Assembly: GCA_017640605.1 (NCBI GenBank)
Contig: JAEPQH010000014.1
Coordinates: 1-64,000 of the forward strand
Reading direction: 5' to 3'
DNA length: 64,000 nucleotides
From: Balneolaceae bacterium
GTDB lineage: Bacteria > Bacteroidota > Rhodothermia > Balneolales > Balneolaceae
Positions within the stretch are counted from its first letter, which is position 1, and the number at the start of each line of letters is the position of its first letter. The notes below the pieces were generated by a model, which made no database searches, was not told the origin of the DNA, and saw only the letters and a list, made by a program, of their open reading frames with translations. Below are positions 34,841 to 43,294 of the stretch, one piece after another. Made by a program: the position numbers and the translations under genes.

Positions 34841-35926
34841 ATGAAAAGGGAGGATACCATACGAAAAATCATCCATGTGGATATGGATGCTTTTTTCGCT
34901 GCGGTTGAGCAGCGGGATAATCCGGAATTGCGGGGTAAACCGGTGATTGTTGGGGGGAAGCCGGGCGGCCGTGGGGTAGTTTCAACCTGTAGTTATGAAG
35001 CTCGAAAGTTTGGAGTCCGATCTGCCATGCCTACAAATGAGGCCTATCGATTATGTCCGCATGGTATTTTTGTGAAGTCGAATTTTGAGGCCTACAAAGA
35101 AGCTTCCACAATCGTGCGAAATATCTTTTTCGAGTACACCGATTTGGTGGAGCCACTTTCCTTGGATGAAGCGTATTTGGATGTAACCGAAAATCATAAA
35201 GGAAACCCATCTGCAACCCTTATCGCCGAAGAAATACGTGCTCGAATTTTTAAAGAAACTCAACTCACTGCTTCAGCCGGAGTGGCGCCTAATAAATTCG
35301 TGGCAAAGATTGCTTCCGATTATAACAAGCCAAACGGACTTACTGTAATTACCCCCGGTGAAGTAGAAGCTTTTGTAGAACAACTCGACATCAAAAAGTT
35401 TTATGGAGTAGGAAAAGCTACCCAAAAGAAAATGCATGCTTTGGGGATTAAAACCGGAGCGGATCTTAAAACCTGGAGCGAAATTGATTTGGTAAAAGCC
35501 TTCGGCAAATCGGGCAGATACTATTATCGAATAGCTCGTGGAGTTGATGATCGTGAAGTAAAGCCGCATCGAACCAGAAAATCGTACGGCAAAGAGCGGA
35601 CATTTTCGGAAGATGTGGGCGATTTAGAATGGGTGAACACGTTTTTGGATGATCTGGCAAAGCAGATTTCGGATGGAATGCGGAAAATCCCCACAGCGGG
35701 AAAGACCATCACCCTAAAAGTACGCTACAAAAATTTTGATACGATAACGCGAAGTCATTCTTTAGCTCATTACACCAATAAAGCCGAAGAGATAACTACC
35801 ATAGCGAAGCAATTACTAGAGCAAACCGAAGCCGGAACACGAGAAATTCGTTTATTAGGAATTTCCCTCTCGAATTTAAACCTGATCGAAAAAGAGTACT
35901 GGGAGCAGTTGGAGTTGGGGGTTTAG
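34841..35926 (+). CDS. dinB: DNA polymerase IV (Y family)
   Basis: A 361-residue translesion polymerase started at the ATG at 34841 (MKREDTIRKIIHVDMDAFF); the upstream frame extension is AT-rich and unlike the family. The catalytic acids lie in VDMDAFFAAVE and SLDEAYLDV (about residue 106), followed by the thumb with YGVGKATQKKM and a little-finger domain (FSEDVGDLEWVN, TITLKVRYKNFDTITRS). The C-terminal beta-clamp peptide is not obvious. Its TAG stop is followed at once by nine octamers GTGTTCGG. Confidence 0.96.
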   Translation: MKREDTIRKIIHVDMDAFFAAVEQRDNPELRGKPVIVGGKPGGRGVVSTCSYEARKFGVRSAMPTNEAYRLCPHGIFVKSNFEAYKEASTIVRNIFFEYTDLVEPLSLDEAYLDVTENHKGNPSATLIAEEIRARIFKETQLTASAGVAPNKFVAKIASDYNKPNGLTVITPGEVEAFVEQLDIKKFYGVGKATQKKMHALGIKTGADLKTWSEIDLVKAFGKSGRYYYRIARGVDDREVKPHRTRKSYGKERTFSEDVGDLEWVNTFLDDLAKQISDGMRKIPTAGKTITLKVRYKNFDTITRSHSLAHYTNKAEEITTIAKQLLEQTEAGTREIRLLGISLSNLNLIEKEYWEQLELGV

Positions 35927-36070
35927 GTGTTCGGGTGTTCGGGTGTTCGGGTGTTCGGGTGTTCGGGTGTTCGGGTGTTCGGGTGTTCGGGTGTTCGGGT
36001 AAAAATTTGCTTTATTTAATTTTAGAGCCAACACCTAAACACCTCAACACGTGAACACTTCAACACCTTA
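35927..36070. repeat. GTGTTCGG octamer array with complementary arm after dinB
   Basis: Nine perfect GTGTTCGG copies (35927-35998) abut the stop codon. After an AT-rich loop (AAAAATTTGCTTTATTTAA) comes an arm (36029-36070) whose reverse complement is again phased: GTGTTGAA, GTGTTCAC, GTGTTGAG, GTGTTTAG, GTGTTGG. GTGTT can pair with AACAC every 8 nt to make a long interrupted hairpin. It may end transcription. The rest up to 36215 shows nothing else. Confidence 0.85.
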
Positions 36071-36215
36071 AATAAAAAATATCGCGAATATTGAAATCAG
36101 AGAGAGAATGTGTATTAGAAAGAAATTAAGTACACTTTAAAACTATCGGGATAGCACACTCGTCTTACTCTCGAAATCAACAACAGAGAAAACGAAACTC
36201 TACGTTGAACATGCA

Positions 36216-36794
36216 ATGACACACATGGAAGACGCACAACTGGTTCAGGATTTTTTGGGAGGCAATCATCAGGCTTTTAATAAGCTGATTGGTCGGTGGC
36301 AGGATCGCATTCATCACTTTGCGTATCGATACTTTGCGAATAATGATGACGCCGCTGAAATCACCCAGAAAACTTTCATCAAAGCGTATCAAAAACTGAA
36401 TACGCTGGATGATGCCGGCAAATTCGGATCATGGTTGTATCGCATCGCCAATAATTTGTGTCTGGATGAATTAAAGCGCGTAGGTCGGAAACGGGCTACA
36501 TCGCTGGAAGCACTTAAAACCGCGCCGCAAACAGAAACTGAGAGAGCCGCCGACAGTGCCTTAATGAGAAATGAAGCTATTGTGCTTTTACACAAAGCAC
36601 TGCTTCAACTACCTACCGAACAACGCATGGTGGTAATTATGAAAGAGTATGAAGGGCTGACCTTCAGAGAAATTGCAGAAATTTTAGATGAATCGGAGAA
36701 TACAGTGAAATCGAGGTTGTACTACGGCCTGCGGTCCCTGAAAAAAACCTTCGATTCGTGGAATATTAACAAAGAGGTGTTTAGCTATGACTAA
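36216..36794 (+). CDS. ECF-type RNA polymerase sigma factor
   Basis: A 192-residue sigma-70 of the extracytoplasmic-function group. Region 2 is seen in HHFAYRYFANNDDAAEITQKTFIKAYQKLNTL and FGSWLYRIANNLCLDELKR; region 4 in LLQLPTEQRMVVIMKEYEGLTFREIAEILDESENTVKSRLYYGLRSLKK. An in-frame ATG at 36225 is an alternative start. It overlaps its anti-sigma gene by 8 bp, the normal layout of a co-transcribed pair. Confidence 0.93.
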   Translation: MTHMEDAQLVQDFLGGNHQAFNKLIGRWQDRIHHFAYRYFANNDDAAEITQKTFIKAYQKLNTLDDAGKFGSWLYRIANNLCLDELKRVGRKRATSLEALKTAPQTETERAADSALMRNEAIVLLHKALLQLPTEQRMVVIMKEYEGLTFREIAEILDESENTVKSRLYYGLRSLKKTFDSWNINKEVFSYD

Positions 36795-37470
36795 AGACAA
36801 AGCACGCGAGCTTTTTATCGACTATATGTACGGGGGGCTCGATATCGACACACAAAACCAATTAGAAGCCTTTGTGCAGCAACATCCCGATCTGAAAGAA
36901 GAACTGGATGGGATGATGGAAACACGACAAATGCTCCAGCAAATGCCGGTAGAATCACCTACCGAACAATTTGTGATGATGGATCCGGCAGCAAACAAAC
37001 GTTCATTCAGAATTTCACTTGAAAATTTGTGGTCTGCTTTAAAACCAACTTCAGGTTTTGGTCGATTTGGAGTTGCTGTTGCAAGTTTTGTATTCCTGTT
37101 CATAATAACCGGTAGCCTTACAAATCTAAATTTTAGTATGCAGGATGGCGAAATTTCCCTTCGCTTTGGTGAGCAGCCTCCGGCACAAATCGGTTATACA
37201 GCTGCTCAGGTCGAGTTATTGATTAACCAAGTGCAGGCCGAGAATGCCGAATTAATGGCTGATTTTGTACAAGCTGCTCAGGAACAGCAAGAAGCCCAAT
37301 TTCAACAAACACTGGCCAGTTTTGCTTCTTATCTGGAAGAACAACGTACCTCAGATCTCGAGCTTATCGACTTTAGTCTGGCCAACCTTCAAGAAACTAC
37401 CTACAATCGCTTTGTTCAAACCGATCAGGTGTTAGGCGAAATCATAGAAACTGTAAGTTTAAATAGATAA
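36787..37470 (+). CDS. Probable anti-sigma factor
   Basis: A 227-residue single-pass membrane protein. The cytoplasmic N-terminus (ARELFIDYMYGGLDIDTQNQLEAFVQQHPDLKEEL) has the anti-sigma zinc-finger-type helix layout but without the H-x3-C-x2-C residues. The membrane helix is about residues 98-117 (FGVAVASFVFLFIITGSL). Then follows a periplasmic Gln-rich coiled coil (about 145-225). Overlap with the sigma gene and spacing of 4 bp to the next gene support a three-gene regulatory unit. Confidence 0.8.
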   Translation: MTKDKARELFIDYMYGGLDIDTQNQLEAFVQQHPDLKEELDGMMETRQMLQQMPVESPTEQFVMMDPAANKRSFRISLENLWSALKPTSGFGRFGVAVASFVFLFIITGSLTNLNFSMQDGEISLRFGEQPPAQIGYTAAQVELLINQVQAENAELMADFVQAAQEQQEAQFQQTLASFASYLEEQRTSDLELIDFSLANLQETTYNRFVQTDQVLGEIIETVSLNR

Positions 37471-37474
37471 TATC

Positions 37475-38671
37475 ATGAATTACTTCAAAAAAACTCTACT
37501 GATCGGCTTGTTGAGCATCCTTTTTGCTCCAACCCTATCGGCCCAAAATATCGATGCCAATCGAATGAATCGCGACATCCGAATAATGGAAAATATCCTT
37601 GCGGAGTTGTTTAGAACTCAAATCGAAACCCCAACCGCCGAGACTATAATTGTGGATCGCGGGGGATTCCGTCAACGTGGAATTAGAGGCACGTATTTGA
37701 ATGGCTACGGCATCATTTTTATGATAAACCGAGATGACCCATTCACTCCAAAAATGCACGTTACAGGACAAGGAAGTTATAGCTTTTATTATGGCTCCGA
37801 TTCTGATTCGGAAGGCGCATCCCCAAAAGTAGACGAAACTACCGTAAAACGTAGAATTACTGAATTCCTGATGGATTACGCATCAACCATTGGTCAGCTT
37901 AAAGACGATGAACAAGTTATGGTGATCTACGGGGCACAAACTGGTAGTAACAGAACGGTTTGGAACTATCGTATTGCCGTGAACGATGTGGTTGTTGATG
38001 AGCAATCTAACAAAGATTTACCGGTGATTTCAGCTTCCGTAACCGTAAAAGATTTGAAAGAGTACCGAAGCGGAAAGCTTGATGAAGGCAAAATTAAGGA
38101 TCGTATTTCGTTTGCCACTTCCGAAGGCAAAGAATACATGGACTTAAAGGTTATGGGGAATATTTTTGAAACAGCTTTCCGTGAGTCTGATACCGGTTTC
38201 AGAATGTCGGGCACACCTAATTATTTATTACTTGATAATTTTGGTGCCATTTTTAGTTTCGACACCCGATACTCTGACCGGGAAGGAGCGTTTACTGTTT
38301 TGAATAACTCACGAACGCTTATTCAAGGGCTGCGACGTGGTGATAATCGTATTCAGGTTCGGGGAAATGTTACTCAAGAAGACCTTGAAGAAATTGAAGC
38401 ACGCGAAGAAGAAATTAAAAACAAAATAATCGAAGCCTATAGTGCTATGATCACGAATGTATCGGAGTATTTAGTGGATTACGGACGCACATTAAATTCA
38501 GTGGATTCCGATCAGCATATTTTGATTAGTATGAGCGTATCTGCTTCGCGGATTGAGGAAGTGCCGCAACGCGTTGATCTTCAGATAAAAAAATCAGTGC
38601 TTGAAAATCTGGATAGAGGCCGAATAAGCCGAGAAGAAGCTCTAAAAGCGGTGACGGTTACTGAGTATTAG
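37475..38671 (+). CDS. Exported protein of an ECF sigma operon, unknown function
   Basis: A 398-residue protein with a clear signal peptide (MNYFKKTLLIGLLSILFAPTLSAQ). The body is mixed alpha/beta: an N-terminal helix with IMENILAELFRTQ, a strand region with IRGTYLNGYGIIFMI, and a C-terminal acidic helix (DLEEIEAREEEIKNKIIEAYSAMI). I do not recognise a domain. As third gene after sigma and anti-sigma genes it may be the sensor or target of the regulon. Seven GTGTTCGG octamers follow its stop. Confidence 0.75.
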   Translation: MNYFKKTLLIGLLSILFAPTLSAQNIDANRMNRDIRIMENILAELFRTQIETPTAETIIVDRGGFRQRGIRGTYLNGYGIIFMINRDDPFTPKMHVTGQGSYSFYYGSDSDSEGASPKVDETTVKRRITEFLMDYASTIGQLKDDEQVMVIYGAQTGSNRTVWNYRIAVNDVVVDEQSNKDLPVISASVTVKDLKEYRSGKLDEGKIKDRISFATSEGKEYMDLKVMGNIFETAFRESDTGFRMSGTPNYLLLDNFGAIFSFDTRYSDREGAFTVLNNSRTLIQGLRRGDNRIQVRGNVTQEDLEEIEAREEEIKNKIIEAYSAMITNVSEYLVDYGRTLNSVDSDQHILISMSVSASRIEEVPQRVDLQIKKSVLENLDRGRISREEALKAVTVTEY

Positions 38672-38796
38672 GTGTTCGGGTGTTCGGGTGTTCGGGTGTT
38701 CGGGTGTTCGGGTGTTCGGGTGTTCGGGTAAAAATGCTTGATTTAGTTTCAAGATCAAAGCCTGAACACGTCAACACCTAAACACCCCAACACCTA
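38672..38796. repeat. Convergent-gene octamer hairpin between the 37.5-kb gene and aat
   Basis: Seven GTGTTCGG copies (38672-38727) directly follow the TAG of the plus-strand gene. On the minus strand the TAG of aat is directly followed by GTGTTGGG, GTGTTTAG, GTGTTGAC, GTGTTCAG. Both genes thus end TAG-GTGTTnnn, and the two arrays face each other across an AT-rich loop, giving a possible bidirectional terminator. Confidence 0.85.
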
Positions 38797-39381
38797 AAGA
38801 ACAAACTCACACTCCGTCTTCAGCGCTTCTTCTAATAAAAGCAGATATTCATCCCCAGAGATTTCGATACAGCCAAAAGTCTTGCCTAAATGATCAGTAT
38901 AGTATTGGGCGTCCCACAATTTGAAGCCGTTCTTTTCTAAAATGTGATGCAAGTAAAACATCGCTACTTTATCGGCTTCGGGATAGTATTTGAACATGCT
39001 TTCTGCAAAAAAAGCGGCTTTATAATGTATTCCGTATACGCCACCAACTAGTTTTCCTTCATGATAAACTTCAACACTATGTGCATGCCCCAACTGATGC
39101 ATATGTTCGAACGTATCTATGATTAGATCGTTGATCCAAGTGTCTTCTCTATCAGCACAGCCTTCCACCACCTGCCGGAATTGCGTATCAATTTTTACTT
39201 CGAATGTCTGCTTTTTAACAAGCCTTCGCAGATTATTGGATGCGTAAAATTTATCGATAGGGATAATCCCCCGCTCGGTTGCCGAATACCATTCTACTTC
39301 ATCAGAATCGCGTGAATCTCCCATTGGAAACAAACCTTTAGAATAGGCATCGAGTAATATGTCCGGGTGGATGATTTTCAT
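38794..39381 (-). CDS. aat: Leucyl/phenylalanyl-tRNA--protein transferase
   Basis: A 195-residue N-end-rule enzyme that puts Leu or Phe on proteins starting with Arg or Lys, marking them for ClpAP. Motifs: LDAYSKGLFPMG, EVEWYSATERGIIP, GHAHSVEVYHEGKLVGGVYGI, FFAESMF and LWDAQYYTDHLGKTFGCIEIS. It is a little shorter than the usual 210-230 residues. Its last codon abuts the octamer array. Confidence 0.94.
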   Translation of the reverse strand: MKIIHPDILLDAYSKGLFPMGDSRDSDEVEWYSATERGIIPIDKFYASNNLRRLVKKQTFEVKIDTQFRQVVEGCADREDTWINDLIIDTFEHMHQLGHAHSVEVYHEGKLVGGVYGIHYKAAFFAESMFKYYPEADKVAMFYLHHILEKNGFKLWDAQYYTDHLGKTFGCIEISGDEYLLLLEEALKTECEFVL

Positions 39382-39383
39382 AA

Positions 39384-39455
39384 TCAGAAGTGTTCACGTG
39401 TTAAAGTGTTAAGGTAAAAAGCACACCAACACCTTAACACTTCAACACGATAAAA
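39384..39455 (-). terminator. Phased hairpin after the metalloprotease gene
   Basis: On the minus strand, 8 bp past the TAG: GTGTTGAA, GTGTTAAG, GTGTTGGT, then a TGCTTTTTA loop, then CCTTAACAC, TTTAACAC, GTGAACAC. The arms pair almost fully. Same word family as the arrays after dinB and aat; it fills the whole space up to the aat start, so it also lies in the aat upstream region. Confidence 0.7.
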
Positions 39456-39456
39456 T

Positions 39457-41871
39457 CTAATGCTCACAATACAACATCGGGCCGGAGCCAATTGGGGAGC
39501 CGGGTGGTGGAGACAACGAAGGTGGCAATTCAAACTCGGCAGGATCATCTAAATAACTGTCGATCAGCATGGCTGCATGTTGAGCGGTTACATCATTCTC
39601 GCGATCTTCCAGCATTTCCATTAATTCGTTTAGTTTACCAAACACAATGGCTTTTGTAAGTGGATTAGCCTGATTCGAGGCGTGAAGTTTAATCAAATTC
39701 ACAACCACCAAATGATTTACTGTTTTCTGAATCGCATCGTGATAGTCATCGCCTAATCTACGTTTCCAAGTGCGATCTATCGTTTTATCAATCATTTCCT
39801 CTAAGCTAAGAGTATTATCGCGGGCACTTTGTTCTACCAATCGATTTGCACGTTGAGGGTGAAAAAGTAGCCCTAAACTAGCATCAGCAGCTGTTTGAGC
39901 TATGGATAATGCATCTAAAGTCGGACCGGTATTTCCGTTGAAAAGTTCACGTGTTGTGCTCATTCCGGCAGGTCGTGGCGGAATTATCTCCAATAAATTC
40001 TCTGGCAATGCTAGCACTTCCGGCTCAATCGTGGCTAGCATCATTTCCAATGCGCGACGCTGAGTTTTGGCATCCACTATACTCATATTTGGCTGGTTAT
40101 CGCCTTTCAATTTGTAGTAGTAATCCACACCGCCAATTAATTTAACTGTGCCTTCTAACTGATAGCGATGGAACAAATAAATAGGTACTAACACATCTTC
40201 CAACTTACTCATCGCCGTTCCGGCCGGAATATTGGCTTCGCCAAAGTTACTAAGTGCAATTTCACGCACTTCTAAAATGTGTTGCATTTGCGCAACCGGA
40301 TCCGATCCGTATTCCCATAAATGAGCGTATGGGTGAGCTCCACCTTGGGGACGAGCATCTGTATCCGAAATGTACTTCAATCCATCAGAATGGGCTTTTT
40401 CGAGAATTTCGTTCAGTGCTTCAGCTTCATCTACACCATCAGGAAAATCCTGATATCCATAAGCAATGGTAACTTTATCCCATGCTCCCATTCCAACATC
40501 GTAGGCATCGCTTAAATCAAGTTTACCATCAACGATATCTACTTTTGGATGCGGATAATCCATCACCGAAGCTCGATCGTTTACACTTGCTGCAAAGTTG
40601 TGATAAATGCCTAAAGTATGGCCAATTTCGTGGGCCGAAAGCTGACGAATTCTTGCCAGCGCCATTTCCATCATGCGTGGATCTTCATCTGCGCCTTCTT
40701 CAAATGGAGCCAATAATCCGGTAGCAATCATATAATCCTGCCGAACTCGGAGGGAGCCAAGTAAAACATTTCCTTTGATGATTTCACCGGTTCTGGGATC
40801 TACAACCGAGCCACCATACGACCACCCTCGTGTTGAGCGATGCACCCAGTTAATCACGTTATATCGAATGTCTAGCGGATGGGCGGCATCGGGAAGTACT
40901 TTTACCTGAAAAGCATCTTTATAGCCAATAGCTTCGAAGGCTTCATTCCACCAGCGGGCTCCATCAAGCAGAGCAGAACGCACCGGTTCCGGAGTTCCAT
41001 TATCGAGATAATACACAATGGGCTCAACAGCTTCGCTGATTTCTGCTTCCGGATTTTTCTTTTCCAAACGATGACGATTGATGTACTGAATCAGCATTGG
41101 TTCATCGATAGGCGAGGCATAATCCATAAAGGAAGTGGGATAAAAACCGGCACGAGGATCGTACATTCTTGGCTCGTAATTATCATCAGGTAACTCAACA
41201 AAGGAATGATGCTGACGAACGGTAATACTTGTTGGTGAAGGAACAACCGAGCGTACTTGTCGGCCCGGATTATTTCCTGCAAACGTGAGCATAGTTTCAA
41301 ACTCACTATTTTTTGGGAAGTTGAAAGTGCCTTCTTTATAAATGGTGGAACGGTTTTTATCCAGCGAATAATTGCCTTCTCCTCTGCCACGTAATCGACC
41401 TATTACATCATGTGCATCACGAATTAAAAAGGGAGTGAGGTCAATTAAATACGTTTCACCATCGGCAGCAACGATATCGAAGGCGGCCAGCACTGAAGAA
41501 GCAAAGGCCTCACGAACCGATTTTTTCTCGAGTTCATTGTCGGAGCGAGCGATGTAATCCAGATTTGGTTGAATCAGAAAGAGTTTTGGTCCGCGTTTTT
41601 CAAAATAAACCACGCGTTGACCACCTTGTTGACTTCGATCAAGCCCAATATCGTTCGAGCCCACACCGGCCGCTAAATAATTGGCGTATAAAAATTCGAA
41701 GTTGAGTTTGTCTACTTCCAGCCAAAGCTTGGCTTGGTCGTCATCGAAATAGTAATCGAAGAAGCCTTCTGTTTTTGTAAGCCCCTCTGTTTTTTCGTTG
41801 ATGGATGGCGTTTGTGCCCAAAGGTTGGTGGTGAGAAAAATCCCAAGTAAGAAAACAGCAATTCGTTTCAT
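39457..41871 (-). CDS. Secreted zinc-dependent metalloprotease (DUF5117 type)
   Basis: An 804-residue exported protein with signal peptide (MKRIAVFLLGIFLTTNLWAQ). The zinc site HEIGHTLGIYHNFAAS near residue 412 is H-E-x2-H-x5-H, as in metzincin-like families, and ASVMDYPHP may provide the Met-turn. N-terminal DUF5117-type blocks (LWLEVDKLNFEFLYANYLAAGVGSNDIGLDR) and C-terminal helices fit the Bacteroidota family of zinc-dependent metalloproteases. Substrate unknown. Upstream (41872-42097) no gene was seen. Confidence 0.92.
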   Translation of the reverse strand: MKRIAVFLLGIFLTTNLWAQTPSINEKTEGLTKTEGFFDYYFDDDQAKLWLEVDKLNFEFLYANYLAAGVGSNDIGLDRSQQGGQRVVYFEKRGPKLFLIQPNLDYIARSDNELEKKSVREAFASSVLAAFDIVAADGETYLIDLTPFLIRDAHDVIGRLRGRGEGNYSLDKNRSTIYKEGTFNFPKNSEFETMLTFAGNNPGRQVRSVVPSPTSITVRQHHSFVELPDDNYEPRMYDPRAGFYPTSFMDYASPIDEPMLIQYINRHRLEKKNPEAEISEAVEPIVYYLDNGTPEPVRSALLDGARWWNEAFEAIGYKDAFQVKVLPDAAHPLDIRYNVINWVHRSTRGWSYGGSVVDPRTGEIIKGNVLLGSLRVRQDYMIATGLLAPFEEGADEDPRMMEMALARIRQLSAHEIGHTLGIYHNFAASVNDRASVMDYPHPKVDIVDGKLDLSDAYDVGMGAWDKVTIAYGYQDFPDGVDEAEALNEILEKAHSDGLKYISDTDARPQGGAHPYAHLWEYGSDPVAQMQHILEVREIALSNFGEANIPAGTAMSKLEDVLVPIYLFHRYQLEGTVKLIGGVDYYYKLKGDNQPNMSIVDAKTQRRALEMMLATIEPEVLALPENLLEIIPPRPAGMSTTRELFNGNTGPTLDALSIAQTAADASLGLLFHPQRANRLVEQSARDNTLSLEEMIDKTIDRTWKRRLGDDYHDAIQKTVNHLVVVNLIKLHASNQANPLTKAIVFGKLNELMEMLEDRENDVTAQHAAMLIDSYLDDPAEFELPPSLSPPPGSPIGSGPMLYCEH

Positions 41872-42097
41872 GATATGCAGATATGGTGACAGTATTATTG
41901 AAGCGATAAGAAAACAGATTCTGCAAAGAGTTGAAACGATCGTTTTGGTTTTTTACAAGTGATTTGTTCTGGCAGGAAATCACTAAAACACTGACTTTCT
42001 ATTTAATACGGGATCTGAAGTTCTGTATTCAGCGTTGTATACATAGGGATAATTACCGATGTTCGACGGTATGTTTTGGTTAACAAATCACTGAACT

Positions 42098-42565
42098 ATG
42101 GGCATTTTCGATAAAGTAAAATCATTCGCAAAAAAGCTAACCGGTGGCTCTGCAAAAGTGTTTGTAGAAAGCGATCCTGTTTGTTTTGGCTCACCATTTG
42201 AGGTGCGGATCAAAGCAGAAGTACAGGATGAGAACATTCGAATAGATCGTGTATATCTGAATGTAGTGGGTACCGAATTAGTGAAAGCTCGGGCGTCGGA
42301 TGTGGTGCGTAACAGCGATGGTAGTACGAGAACTAGAACAAAAACCGTTGAATTGAGTCACGAAACGTTTAACGATGAAATCACTGTGAAAGGTGCTTCT
42401 AATTTAGTGGCCAATCAAACCTATGAGTGGAAGACAGAGATTACTATTCCTAATGGCTCGTTACCCATTTATCATGGATTTAATGCTCGCCATGGCTATT
42501 ATATTCGCGCCGGATTGGATATGAGTGGCAACGACCCCGATTCGGGATGGGTGGAGTTGAAATGA
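42098..42565 (+). CDS. Spo0M-like arrestin-fold protein
   Basis: A 155-residue cytosolic beta-sandwich protein. It opens MGIFDKVKSFAKKLTGGSAKVFVE and has the arrestin-like pattern VRIKAEVQDENIRIDRVYLNVVG and WKTEITIPNGSLPIYHGFNARHGYYIRAGLDMSGNDP that I associate with the sporulation-control Spo0M family. It seems to be the first sandwich only; family members in Firmicutes are about 250 residues. No sporulation is implied. A 135-bp tandem array starts about 25 bp beyond its stop. Confidence 0.8.
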   Translation: MGIFDKVKSFAKKLTGGSAKVFVESDPVCFGSPFEVRIKAEVQDENIRIDRVYLNVVGTELVKARASDVVRNSDGSTRTRTKTVELSHETFNDEITVKGASNLVANQTYEWKTEITIPNGSLPIYHGFNARHGYYIRAGLDMSGNDPDSGWVELK

Positions 42566-42589
42566 GTGAAGGGGAAGGTGGATGTTTTT

Positions 42590-43192
42590 GCTAAAACAAT
42601 GTTTCTCGGCTTTATGCAGCTTTAGATCTCGGGCATTCGCCGCGAGATGACCAGACTCTATTTTTGTTTTCTGATTTTCATTCCTAATCGTTTAATTGGC
42701 TATTCCAAAAACAGCAGTCCCGACTGAAATCAACACTTCTCGGCTTTACGAAACTTTAGATCTCGGGCATTCGCCGCGAGATGACTAATCTCTTTGTTAT
42801 TTTATGATATTCATTTCTTTGCGGTTCATAAGTCATACCGGTGATAACAGAAGATCAAGCTAAAACAACACTTCTCGTCTTTTCACAACTTTAGATCTCG
42901 AGCATTCGCCGCGAGATGACTAGACTCTAATCTTGATTAATGACCTTCATCCCTTACCGTTTAACTAGCTATTCCAACGAAAACCGTAGTCCTTGCTAAA
43001 GTCAACACTTCTCGGCTTTACGCAGCTTTAGATCTCGGGCATTCGCCGCGAGATGACTAATCTCTTTGTTATTTTATGATATTCATTTCTTTGAGGTTCA
43101 TAAGTCATACCGGTGATAACAGAAGATCAAGCTAAAACAACACTTCTCGGCTTCCCACAACTTTAGATCTCGGGCATTCGCCGCGAGATGAC
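42590..43192 (-). repeat. Tandem array, period about 135 bp, five units, inverted
   Basis: Read on the minus strand the GTCATC heads lie at 43192, 43057, 42920, 42785 and 42651 (spacing 135, 137, 135, 134). Heads are nearly invariant (CTCGCGGCGAATG, CCCGAGATCTAAAG), followed by GAGAAGTGTTG; the second half of the unit exists in two versions that alternate. This is the inverted relative of the array at 32933-33433. Confidence 0.85.
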
Positions 43193-43212
43193 TAACAATA
43201 AATTAAAATGAC

Positions 43213-43290
43213 GATCACTTTATCACTCATCACCTATCACGTAATCACCTCTCACTTAATCACCAAATCACTTTCTCACTCATCACCAAA
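43213..43290 (-). repeat. GTGATnnn word array after the GH5 gene
   Basis: On the minus strand, 3 bp or so past the GH5 stop: GTGATGA, GTGAGAAA, GTGATTTG, GTGATTAA, GTGAGAG, GTGATTAC, GTGATAG, GTGATGA, GTGATAAA, GTGATC. It then runs into the 135-bp array, the same order as after the dipeptidase gene at 32.9 kb. Confidence 0.8.
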
Positions 43291-43294
43291 CAAT

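Noticed and set aside
35927-36000. Octamer array as a phase-variation tract
   Set aside because: It lies after a stop codon, outside any frame or promoter spacer that I can see, so copy-number change would not switch a gene in the usual way.
42098-42565. Evidence of sporulation from a Spo0M-like gene
   Set aside because: Arrestin-fold relatives are widespread in non-sporulating bacteria and no sporulation genes occur here.
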